Positions 12,701 to 21,824 of a stretch of 64,000 nt of DNA are shown piece by piece (position 1 is the stretch's first letter; each line of letters starts with the position of its first letter). Below the pieces are notes generated by a model that worked only from the letters and a program-made list of their open reading frames with translations, was not told the origin of the DNA and ran no database searches. The DNA comes from Coturnix japonica (Eukaryota > Chordata > Aves > Galliformes > Phasianidae), in the NCBI RefSeq assembly GCF_001577835.2, contig NC_029516.1, positions 55,530,802-55,594,801 of the forward strand, in the 5' to 3' direction. Made by a program: the position numbers and the translations under genes.

Positions 12701-15700
12701 TAGTAGCCTTCTGTCTGTGAATCCTGTGATCTACTAAACTCTCCCTCCTCAGAAAGTTAAAAACGATAATAAAAAAATCTTAACGGCATGAAGAAAAAGC
12801 ACTGGCAAAAATGACAACCAAGGGAATGGAAACAGAGCGGTACTGGTGATTTTCTTTGTTGTTGTTACTGCTGCTTGAGCAAACAAGGGCAGATTGGATA
12901 TCTGTTTCGGATGGGTTTTATTTACTTTATTTGCAAATATCTAGAGTAGACACAGAGCCACATGGAGCTGTGGTCAACATCATGCTGATTAACCTGCCTT
13001 TGAGAAACTGGTGATGTAGTGTTTCTGTACTGGCATTTCTTTATGCTGGATACACCGCTATTGCTTCAGTGATGTAATTGCAGTAGGGATAATTGAGAAT
13101 CAATTCCAGCTGGACAAGAACTGATTCTCAAAGCAGTGAGTGATTTTTAACCTTACTTAATTGTTGCTGAACCATAGTTAGCATAAAAATGTAGTTAGTG
13201 AGACTTTCTAGCAAAGGCTGAGCCTGTAAATAGATTTTGCTCTGACCACCGAAGCCTTTATAGCTTTAGTCTTGTCTGAATTGAAAGATGAACAAATTAC
13301 ATTAGAAATCGGTATTGCTTTCTTGAGTCAGAAAATAACTTAGTTCAGATTGAAGGTATGTGGAACTTGGACTGAAGCGAGCCTTGCTTTTCTTCTAATC
13401 CATTTGGATAGCTTGAGCAGGGTCACCCAAAGAGTTTTTGTTTTTTTAACTTCTTTCGTTAAATCTATCTTCTTGCTCTAAATGTGAATGTTTTGCTTCC
13501 CATCCTTAATTCTGTACCCAGCTGCTCCTTCCTGCACTGAAGTACCCTTGGAAGAAATGGTGATTGAGGAAGAATATGAAAAGCAGGAAGCAGATGTGGA
13601 GATGAAGAAGCAGCTGTGCCCCTATGCTGCGGTGGGAGAATGTCGTTATGGAGAAAACTGCGTGTATATCCATGGGGACGTCTGTGATATGTGTGGACTG
13701 CAGGTCTTGCATCCAATTGATGCTGCACAGAGATCCCAGCACATCAAGGTAAGCAGACAGCTGTCTGGTGTTAAATAGCTCCAAGTTATTGCTTCCTAGC
13801 TCCCTGCAGTCACTTGTCATTTATTCCCTTTTATTTGAAGGTGCATGCGAGTTGGGCAGTGAATGAAATTCCTGTTGTAAACCAGACTGTTTCCTGTCAG
13901 TGCCGTATTCAAAAGCAGCTGGGCTTCCTTATCTGTGCTGGGAGAGCAGTCTGCGTGAAGATACTAAATCTTTGTTCTTAGCCTAGTAAAACTGGATGGT
14001 CTTCCAGATTGCCTTTCTGATGTTTAAAGCAATGTCTAAAGAAAGGAATTTGAACTGTGAATTGATTGTTTCCCACTGTCTAAGCAGCACTTTTTAGGGA
14101 TAAAGACTGCAGCTTTATCATTTTCCATTCCTTATGTAAAACAGTGAAGTGATACTCAGTGAACTGAGCTTAAAAACCTGTTTGGATTTCACCAGGTGAC
14201 CAGTTGTCTCTGCAGTTGTTTTCTCTCTCCTTTCCAGTCTTGCATTGAAGCTCACGAGAAGGACATGGAGCTTTCATTTGCCGTCCAACGTAGTAAAGAC
14301 ATGGTGTGCGGGATATGCATGGAGGTGGTGTATGAAAAAGCTAATCCTAGTGAGCGCCGCTTTGGGATCCTCTCCAACTGCAACCACACTTACTGTCTCA
14401 AGTGCATCCGCAAGTGGAGGAGTGCTAAACAGTTTGAGAGCAAGATTATAAAGTGAGACACTTTCCCATTTTAACTGTGCTTTGTTACTGTGGAAGAATT
14501 TAGTAACTTCAGTTTGGAAGTGAAGTAATTATTAGGGATAATGTTTACACCCCGATTTGGTTAATGTGGATTAAGTTTGCAAAACTCACTTCACGGTAGG
14601 AAGCGACTTTCACTTACTTACTTAGCATGCTGTCAGTTGGTTACTGTTTATGCCTTGAACACCCAGCCAGAAATCTGATAACAGATTAACCAGTTCAGTA
14701 TATATGCTGCTTAGTTCTTAGCTGCCCTAGTGCATTAATCACTTGGCAAACCATTTCTCCATTTAAAGGCTGTCCCTAAAATAAATAAATAAATAATCCA
14801 GTCATATATAGATGATATATACATACATATATAGAGAGAAATCAAAATAAATTTATTTAATTCTAAAGAAAAAGGAGTCTGTGTGTTTTTTTAAGGTTTG
14901 ATACAGACTGACCATCTGCCTTTAACATTGAGTTCTTGATGTCATTGAGCTTAGGTTATCTTTGTGTTTAAGACAGAATGTAGCCTGAAAAACACATATA
15001 GCAAGTGGGTTTAAAATGTCTTTAAAGATGGATATATGCCATGACTTGTAATGTATGTGGGAGCACCCTGTAATGTGGAGTCTTACAGCAAGGTCTGTTC
15101 ATTCCGCAGGTCCTGCCCAGAGTGTCGGATCACATCTAATTTTGTCATTCCAAGTGAGTACTGGGTGGAGGAGAAGGAAGAGAAGCAGAAACTCATTCAA
15201 AAATACAAGGAGGCAATGAGGTATGAGCACTGCTGCTTTTTCTCAAGCTGTGAGGCTGGAGAAGTTACACACACCTGGAGAAGAAGGGTATCAGTGTAAA
15301 GCTTTTCCCTTTCCAATCCCATGTGTGATGTACATCCTTGCCTTTCCACCCACAGGTGCATGCAACCACACAGTCGCTAAGCTGCTCCTTTGTACCTTGA
15401 CCTCAGTCTTCCCTTTAGCACACTGAACACTGGTGGCCTAGTCATTAGGTAATACAAGCTTGTGCTGTGGAAGCCATCAGTGTCCCCATGCATGCATCAG
15501 CCCACACACGTCTTGGGTATGAACGCTGTGTAATGCATCACTTCTTTGCATAGGCATTGTACTGACAAAGTGCCTTCATCTTCAAATGGTTCTTGAGATC
15601 CTCTTGGACTGTAGGTAAATGCAATTCTGAAGTCTAGTTGGGTCTGCTGTGAGTAACGGTTGCAATGTTTTCCTTTCCAGCAACAAGCCATGCAGATATT

Positions 15701-16422
15701 TCGATGAAGGCCGTGGGAGCTGTCCATTTGGAGGGAACTGTTTTTACAAACACGCGTATCCTGATGGCCGCCAAGAGGAGCCACAGAGACCCAAAGTGGG
15801 TACAGCAAGTAGATTCCGGGTTAGTGCTAGTTTTCAGCCTTTCTGTACAGAGTGTGCACGAAAGGGATGTGCTTTAAATCAGCTGCCTTGAGAGTAGGGG
15901 AACTTGGTTTTCTCTAACTTCTGACAATTCTGTATAGCAGTGAATTTGAAGGAGAGGGTGGTCTAAATTTTGTGAGAGATGGGAGCAAAAATGGAAGGAG
16001 TGAATTGGCCGAACTTTTATATCGACATACTGAGATGAAATGTTGGGCAGCATTAATAAGAGCACATGAGGGTAAGTTCTACTGGAGGTTAGTGTCACCC
16101 TGAAGGAGAAGCACAGAAAGTACATGGGAACTAAACCTTGTCAGCTTGTGGGGAGGGTCTTGCCTTGCACTCTTGATCACCTGGGTAAATGCTTGTGTTC
16201 TGCTTGCAGGCCCAGCGGAGGAATCGGTTCTGGGAGTTCATTGAGGAGCGAGAGAATGGTGACCCATTTGAGACCGATGAGGACGAAGTGGTGACCTTTG
16301 AGCTCGGTGAGATGTTGCTCATGCTGTTGGCAGCAGGAGGTGATGATGAGCTAACGGATTCCGAGGACGAGTGGGACTTGTTTCATGATGAGCTGGAAGA
16401 TTATTATGACCTGGATCTATAG
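3579..16422 (+). CDS. MKRN1: Makorin-1, RING-type E3 ubiquitin ligase (exons 2-8; exon 1 off window)
   Basis: MKRN1 is a RING E3 ubiquitin ligase and RNA-binding protein; known mammalian targets include TERT, p53/p21 and FADD, and it binds PABP on mRNA. Coding exons are 3579-3707, 8273-8502, 13522-13748, 14238-14452, 15110-15220, 15681-15819 and 16210-16422. All introns are GT-AG and all phases join. They give about 420 residues, ending ...YDLDL-TAG. Human MKRN1 has 482, and the missing ~60 match exon 1. Domains in order: CCCH finger 1 (first Cys in exon 1), CCCH 2 ([19 protein letters not shown]), an acidic linker, [22 protein letters not shown] 3 ([15 protein letters not shown]), the makorin Cys-His motif ([11 protein letters not shown]...), the RING (CGICMEVV ... 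CNHTYCLKC ... SCPEC), CCCH 4 ([17 protein letters not shown]) and an acidic tail ([12 protein letters not shown]). All visible zinc ligands are present. A short isoform stopping after exon 5 is likely (see findings). Paralogue MKRN2 is excluded by the near-identity to MKRN1 and by the neighbours. Confidence 0.97.
3708..8272 (+). other. MKRN1: MKRN1 intron 2
   Basis: This 4.6-kb intron runs from GTAAAG to TTAG. It holds one old CR1 copy (4645-5236). The rest is AT-rich intron with no recognisable element. Confidence 0.85.
4645..5236 (-). repeat. CR1 LINE 3' part, old copy
   Basis: CR1 3' sequence lies in reverse orientation with many substitutions. Recognisable blocks are GTTGAAAGGGGCCTCGAGAT, CCAGGCTGAACAGACCCAG, and CTGGACACAGCTCTCCAGATG. 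The high divergence compared with other copies points to an old insertion. Confidence 0.85.
8273..8502 (+). CDS. MKRN1: MKRN1 exon 3
   Basis: This 230-nt exon has acceptor TTGTTAG and donor GTAAGC. It completes CCCH finger 2 with RYEH. It then encodes a Glu/Asp-rich linker that differs from mammals, followed by the conserved [20 protein letters not shown] block. It ends with the first base of an Ala codon. Confidence 0.96.
9456..9762 (-). repeat. CR1 LINE fragment, old
   Basis: The match starts with AACTGGGAGGGACCTACAAG and continues through CCCTCCTCTGGATGCATTCA and the translated [20 protein letters not shown] on the minus strand. That protein block belongs to the C-terminal region of CR1 ORF2. 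Confidence 0.85.
10224..10377 (-). repeat. CR1 LINE 3' end
   Basis: The copy reads AGAATCATAGAATGG, GGGTTGGGAGGGACC, then CAGGCTGCCCAGGGCCCCGT and GATGGGGTATCCACA. This is the last ~150 bp of CR1 in reverse orientation. Confidence 0.92.
13522..13748 (+). CDS. MKRN1: MKRN1 exon 4
   Basis: This 227-nt exon lies between TACCCAG and GTAAGC. It encodes [10 protein letters not shown], an acidic stretch, CCCH finger 3 ([19 protein letters not shown]) and the first part of the makorin Cys-His motif ([20 protein letters not shown]). It ends in phase 0 after AAG. Confidence 0.96.
14238..14452 (+). CDS. MKRN1: MKRN1 exon 5
   Basis: This 215-nt exon has acceptor TTTCCAG and donor GTGAGA. It encodes the end of the Cys-His motif ([17 protein letters not shown]) and most of the RING finger up to KIIK. 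The final Lys codon is split AA|G, and exon 6 begins G-TCC-TGC. If the donor is not used, the same frame reads AAG TGA (stop at 14454-14456), removing the last RING cysteine pair and CCCH 4. Confidence 0.95.
14776..14850. repeat. AT-rich simple repeat
   Basis: An (AAAT)n run at 14777-14796 is followed by interrupted (TA)n/(CATA)n. It lies in MKRN1 intron 5 and overlaps the candidate intronic poly(A) signals. Confidence 0.8.
14780..14892 (+). terminator. MKRN1: Putative intronic poly(A) site in MKRN1 intron 5
   Basis: Overlapping AATAAA copies lie at 14780-14793 and another at 14846-14851. A GU-rich element GTCTGTGTGTTTTTTT follows at 14877-14892. This is the spacing expected of a working cleavage site, about 330-420 nt after exon 5. 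With the Lys-stop made by reading through the exon 5 donor, it would give a short MKRN1 mRNA. AATAAA also arises easily in AT-rich DNA, so use is inferred. Confidence 0.5.
15110..15220 (+). CDS. MKRN1: MKRN1 exon 6
   Basis: This 111-nt exon has acceptor TTCCGCAG and donor GTATGA. It encodes [20 protein letters not shown], supplying the last two RING zinc ligands, and then a Lys/Glu-rich helix ([17 protein letters not shown]). It ends with two bases of a split Ser codon. Confidence 0.95.
15681..15819 (+). CDS. MKRN1: MKRN1 exon 7
   Basis: This 139-nt exon has acceptor CTTTCCAG and donor GTTAGT. It encodes [19 protein letters not shown] and [11 protein letters not shown], which make up CCCH finger 4, then the basic linker [16 protein letters not shown]. 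It ends in phase 0 after CGG. Confidence 0.95.
16210..16422 (+). CDS. MKRN1: MKRN1 exon 8, terminal coding part
   Basis: The coding part is 213 nt from acceptor CTTGCAG to TAG at 16420-16422. It encodes [20 protein letters not shown], the helical [15 protein letters not shown] segment, and the acidic C-terminus ending YDLDL. Confidence 0.96.
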   Translation, partial: AQRRNRFWEFIEERENGDPFETDEDEVVTFELGEMLLMLLAAGGDDELTDSEDEWDLFHDELEDYYDLDL

Positions 16423-17785
16423 CACCTGACAGTGGAGTGTGGACTGTCGTCTTGGCTTCAGGCAGTAGCTATTACTTACCTGTGGTGTTGTGGCAGTGCC
16501 TGTGTTTCTCCTAGGCAGGCCTATCAATTCCAGGTGCTGTTGTAATAACTTTTACCCAGGGTCTGTCTCCTCCCATCCTTTCCCACCCCAAGAGTGTTGT
16601 TTTTCCTCTGTCTAAACAAATAACAAGAAATCTTTAAAATCTTAGTTTTTGTAAAAATGAATTTAACTGTCAAACAGTTAGCTTAGATTTGTTGCTTCAT
16701 CTATGTACCCAACAGAGCTCACCCAGTTCCAGGGTTAAAGTGTTTACAGGACTTCCACACTCATTTTGAAGAGCCCAGATACAAAAATGAGCAGTGGCCA
16801 TGCAGTGGGGATGTAAATTGGCTGATGGCCTCTTTTCTGTCTCTGTATCAATATTTCTGACGTCAGGCCAGATACAAATAATCCTTTTCTGGCATCAGCT
16901 CCGTTCCAACCCCCTCATGTACACATCTTCATTTGTGATTTTTGGACTCTTGTTTACTTGCACATTACTATTACTACTGTGTAACCAGAACCAGGTGTGA
17001 ATGTTCCGGGTTTTTACTGTGTCTAGCATGAAAGGATAATGTCTTAGTGAAAGGAGAACTTTCTATGTGTATATACAGATAAATGTAGAGTTGGACCTCA
17101 AGGATGGGGAGACTCTGTGTAAGTTAAGTAACAAGACCACCTTCCATCCCCTCTTGGTGCATGAAGTCTAGCCTCCATTCGGACACAAAACTGGTTTAGT
17201 GGTCTCAGCTCAGTCTGTGGCAACGATCCCTCATACACCAGCTCTCTTTCATGTGTTTCATTAGGGTTGTGCAGGAGCAGAAGTCCGGTTAGCCGAGTGG
17301 GGTCAGAGGAACATGAGAGGCCCCTTCAGCTGTATTGCTCTTTCAGTTTTAGAACTTGGTGTGACCACGTAAGCCATGAGCTTTGCTAGGAAATCTCTGT
17401 GCCTCTCGGCTGGTTCAAGGTACGTGTGCCTTCCAGCATCTGAGTTGGGCAGGTTGCCTGGTCAAGCTGTTCAGCTTACGCGAGTTACCGCTTAGGAAGT
17501 CGGTCATGCAGTTTCTGGCTGTAATTTGCATTGAGAAATTACATTGCCACCAAAGCTCCAGTACAGGAATTTTAACCTTGCATTACATTATTGCTATTTG
17601 TTTTTTTTTTATTGACTTGTGGATGCCCCGTGATCTGTTTTCCTGCTGCTCTTGTCCCCTAGACTGCCTCTCCTTTCACTTTTAATTGGAATGAGAAATT
17701 GTTCCGAGGTCTATAATGTCATGTTTTGCAGCTGCCTTTTGTAAGAAGCACTTTTCCCAAATAAAAAAATACAAAAAAATGAAAA
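16423..17785 (+). other. MKRN1: MKRN1 3' untranslated region
   Basis: The 3'UTR runs from the TAG to the only canonical AATAAA downstream, at 17760-17765. This gives about 1.35 kb. The exact cleavage site is an inference. Confidence 0.75.
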
Positions 17786-17835
17786 AAACAAAAACCCAAA
17801 AAAATCAAGTGAGGTCTGTGTGTTCTTTTGTGTTT
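17760..17835 (+). terminator. MKRN1: MKRN1 distal poly(A) signal
   Basis: AATAAA lies at 17760-17765, followed by an A-rich stretch. A GT/T-rich downstream element (GTGTGTTCTTTTGTGTTTG, about 17817-17836) follows. Together these form a normal vertebrate poly(A) site. Confidence 0.75.
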
Positions 17836-20800
17836 GAAGCCTCTATATTTTTTACTGGGGAGCAAGGGGAGGGAGGGTGTTTCATGGCACAGTGTTAAAT
17901 ACTGCTGCTGCTAAACCTTGCTTCTGTATGATTTCAGGCAAGCTAGGAGTACTTGAGTAATTAAGTGATTTAATGAGGAGGTGGCGCTATCCAGTTGCAA
18001 GGTGACTGGTGTAGTCCAGCTCATGGTGGTGAGGTGTTTTGGTTGTTCTTTTGCTTTGAAGCATGCTGTGGTTCTTGTTCTGCAAGTAGAGGAACTGCGT
18101 GTATTTGTCATCAGGCAGCACTGTATGTTAATTCCTGCATGAACCCAGCTGTTGTGCTTTAATTCCCTGCCACCCTACCAAGGGGGATGACTGACAAGTG
18201 TGGGGCCTTTGAGGTGAGTGAAGAATGTTGGTAGGCTGCTGTGGTTTTCCTCTGTAAGAACAAATAAACTCATGACAACAAAGATCAATTTTTAATGTGC
18301 AAACAGGGAGAGCAAAACTGAAAAAGAAAACGTAGTACATGGTAAGTAAGTTAAGTTCCAAAGATAGAGAAACTGAAGAGATTGGGAGGAGAATAAGAGT
18401 AGAGTATTCATAGCAGTGCTGGGATGTTCTCCTTGGTCTGATTGCAATTGTAAAAGCAAAGGGTGCTTCTGAACAGCTTAACTGCTGCTTCAGTTCATCT
18501 GGGCCTCTGCTTCTTTACAATCCTTTTAAGTGCTGCTCTTTCCTGATAGCAACAACGCGTTCTGTAATCTTGCTGCTGGGAGGCCTGGTTCATTTAAGGA
18601 AATGCATAGTAACTCTTTCCTGTTATGGGAGGCACAACATGAATTTCTGTTTGGAGCGTGGCTTGAGGTACAGAGCATCTCCTGTTTGGAGTGGGACTTG
18701 TCTATATGGCATTATTCATGCTGCAGCAGCTTAAAGGGAGGTAATCCACACAGATCTTGGGATTGAGATAGAATATGGGACTGTGCTGTAAAATGCCAAC
18801 AGAGGAGCTACAAAGGCAACTTAAATCAGCTGTAGAATTGGAGGCAGTATTTAACTCTGTGTACACATGCAATTGAGGTAAGCCTTGTGTCCGGTGAGCA
18901 AATCCAGCCAGATTTGGCAGTGATAACTGATAAGCAGTAACATTTAGGGATACAGCTGTTATCAAGGCAATCCAAGTTGTGAGTATGTTAAATTTTTGCC
19001 TCAGCTTCATTAGCAGCCCTACTCCATAAATGAGAGCTGGGGAGGAGTAGCTGTGGTTAGAACACTTGCCTGCTGGGGAAAAAGGTAGCTTTGGTTCTGT
19101 CCCAGAGCACTGGCATACATCTGCTTCCTGAAAGGAGGCTCCAGGACAGAGCTCTGTACCACACATGGGCCTGGGATGTGCCTTCTTGGTTTCCTTTTCA
19201 ACTATTCTGTACTGACTAGGTAAGAACCTCAGCTTTTGCTACAAAGAGCCTGTTCCTTATGTACATAGAGAAGTGTGACCACATAAGTAGTGCCCTGCGC
19301 CTTCCACATCATTGGGTTGTGATCATGCTTACTTTTAAGCCAGTCAGCTTTTAAGAGGTTTCAGTGCACACTCCATTTCAGAATCCTTTCAGTTCTTTGC
19401 CCTACCACGTGGGGAGGTGCCGCCTGCTTCACGTGACATGGGTGTGGATATGTTTCTTGGTTAACTTCCATGGGCAGCAGCTGCTGGCTTCCATTAGCTG
19501 TGATAAAGGCACTGGCAAAAGTGACACGTCTGATGGTTGCTATTGTGCACTCCAGAACAACAGGATAAAGCTTGTTAACAGAGCTGGTAGTTTTCTTCAT
19601 ATCGGCTCCTACCTTATGAATAAGTCTATTAATCTGCACCCTGAAAATCTCAGCAACTGCTGCAGCTCACTCTAAGCTCTTCCTGTGAATGAAGAGTGAC
19701 CCTGTGGGAGCCATTCACTATAACTGCTTAGAGGGTTCTGAAAGGCAGCAGGCAGAAGCAACCAAAGGAAAGCACGGACTCCTGTTTGAGTTGCACAAAG
19801 GTGAATGGCAGGGAAAGTATTTAAGACCAGATTCTTGAGGGGGGGTAGGGAAAGATAGGGAGATCATTACACCCATCAAATGAAAGGGAACAGAGCAGAA
19901 CAAAACACAACAGCTCAAGTGCAAGCCTGAGCTGGGCAGCTTTCTGCTATGTTTATGGGTGGCTGAATTAACCACTGTTCTTAGTGTGCAGTAGGAAAGA
20001 GCCTGGCCAGAGCAATCAATAATAATAAATAGATGTTCAAGGCTAAATCAGCAATTTTACTCTATTTTTTTGTGCTTTTCAGACAAGTTTTTCCAGAAGG
20101 ATTTGCTACATCTTCTCCCCTGCTTTTCAGGAACTTGTGAAACATCACAGGTAAAGCGCCATCTTGTCAAGTGGCAGCTCGCCAACCTTCCCAGGGCTTC
20201 TTTCCATATAACCAAGACTGTATTTTATCGTTAGAGTGTGATTTCAAGTTGATAGCTTAAACATTAACAGCTTAAGTGACACACTTCAGTACACGTGGAC
20301 TGTGTACATCTGAAGGCTTCTCCTGTATATTATTGCTTTCCCCTCCTCCCTTCCCCCTCTTTTCCTCCACTGTTTATATCTACTGAAAACATTAACAAAA
20401 CCCTCCACCTGCTCTCAGTTCCTGTGCATAGAATTGAGTCTTCCAGTAGCACTGCTTGCACTTAGTAGGGACAAGACAAAAATCTTTCCACTGCTTACCA
20501 AGATATTTGATTAAGTCTCCCAGGCAACAGTGTCCATACTTGTATGCTCAGCACCCATCCCTTAACTGCTCTAAGGTGAGCTTGCATTGCTAATCCATAT
20601 TCCTTGTTGCTATTTTACACAGACTTGAATCCCTTCTTTTTCAAGCCTTTGAAAAGAAATCTACGGGCACACTCCACCATTGCACTTTCAAACAAGCTAT
20701 CAGTCGGCTTTTGATAAAGATCAGTATATCAGAAGCAAGACAGGCTTAAGAAAACAAAGTAGCCCTTTCACCCCAGCATTAATAGAGGCTACTGTGGCCT

Positions 20801-21558
20801 TGGAAGCTTCAGTGCTCCTAATAACTCTGTGTAACGAGACAGCTCACTACTAGTTACAGCTCCTATAATTCAAGAACAAAATGAAAGACAGTGGTTCTGA
20901 CTCCCAGGAGAGGGTTGGGACCCTAACGTACCATATCCTGCCTGCTTTGAAGGACTGAGGATGACTCCAGCTTTGTCTAGCGAGGAAAGCAATACAGCTG
21001 TGAAATTGCACCCTCTTACAAATGCTGGTCTTCAATAGCTCGGCATGGGTGGCTCCGTGCCTGACATCAGGCCCTCCCCTACATGAAAGCTAAGGCAGCA
21101 GTGGGTTAGTGCTGTCCAAGTACAACAGGCATTTTAAAGCTGCTGGCTGGAAAGCTTGCACTACAACAGACGACACATCTCAGAAGAATCAAATCAATGC
21201 AGCTCCTAGTGCAAATTTATCTCCTGACATAGCCAGGAAAACGTCTCAAACATATAGTTAAAGGCAATCGCTTTTTTTCCCTTTACAGTTCTCTTTGGTT
21301 AAGGCAAAGGCTGGCAGCTTCCTGAGCTCTCTCAGCTTACAAGTTCCCGTTAAGGTATCAGTTGCCATGTTCCAAGCAACCTGTGCTGCCAACAGCAACA
21401 GTGATCGCTGAAGATACTTACACACCAAACTGCAAGGTGGAAATACGAGAGATGGCTCGAGGCCACGTAGCAAACTTCCATCATCTGAATTAAACTGAGA
21501 TCAAACATAGCCTCAGAAAAATGAGGACTTCCAACTTTCTTGTTCCCACAGAGAGCAT
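17786..21558. other. Convergent intergenic region MKRN1-RAB19
   Basis: This stretch separates the MKRN1 3' end from the RAB19 stop codon. It must include the RAB19 3'UTR, which reads leftward. I found no minus-strand AATAAA close to the stop; an ATTAAA reads on the minus strand near 18292, more than 3 kb away, so the RAB19 mRNA end is unresolved. There is no CR1 copy and no supported gene. A 154-codon minus-strand open frame at 18702-19166 shows no family resemblance. Confidence 0.7.
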
Positions 21559-21824
21559 TCAACAAAGGCACTGCGTCTTCTCTGCACTTGGACTGGCAAT
21601 CACCGGCCTGGAATCAAGGTAGACGCTGTTTGGAGGACTCTCTCCATGAAGCTGCAAGGTATTTCGGGCTATCAGCTCCTTAGCCATCAACACAAACACC
21701 TCTTCAATGTTCTGAGCTTCTTTGGCTGATGTCTCCAGTACAGCGAGAAGCCCATACTTCTCAGCCAGAGTGCAGGCATCTTCAAACAGGACTTGTCGCT
21801 TATCCACCATGTCTGACTTGTTCC
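21559..21824 (-). CDS. RAB19: RAB19 coding exon 3
   Basis: This exon starts with two bases of Gly127. It encodes [20 protein letters not shown], the ETSAKE motif, [20 protein letters not shown], and the variable tail ending QCLC-stop. Confidence 0.95.

Larger units (their letters stand above)
8503..13521 (+). other. MKRN1: MKRN1 intron 3
   Basis: This 5.0-kb intron holds two CR1 pieces (9456-9762 and 10224-10377). I see nothing else that I can name. Confidence 0.85.
13749..16209 (+). other. MKRN1: MKRN1 introns 4-7
   Basis: The introns are 13749-14237, 14453-15109, 15221-15680 and 15820-16209. All are short (390-657 bp). Intron 5 contains an AT-rich simple repeat and the candidate poly(A) site. 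The others hold no visible element. Confidence 0.85.

Noticed and set aside
17280-17320. tRNA-Ser-like text (GGTTAGCCGAGTGG)
   Set aside because: It lies in the MKRN1 3'UTR. No acceptor stem, anticodon arm or T-loop can be folded around it, so it is a chance match.
18702-19166. 154-codon minus-strand frame between MKRN1 and RAB19
   Set aside because: It shows no homology that I recognise and lies in the likely RAB19 3' flank. There is no promoter-like sequence.
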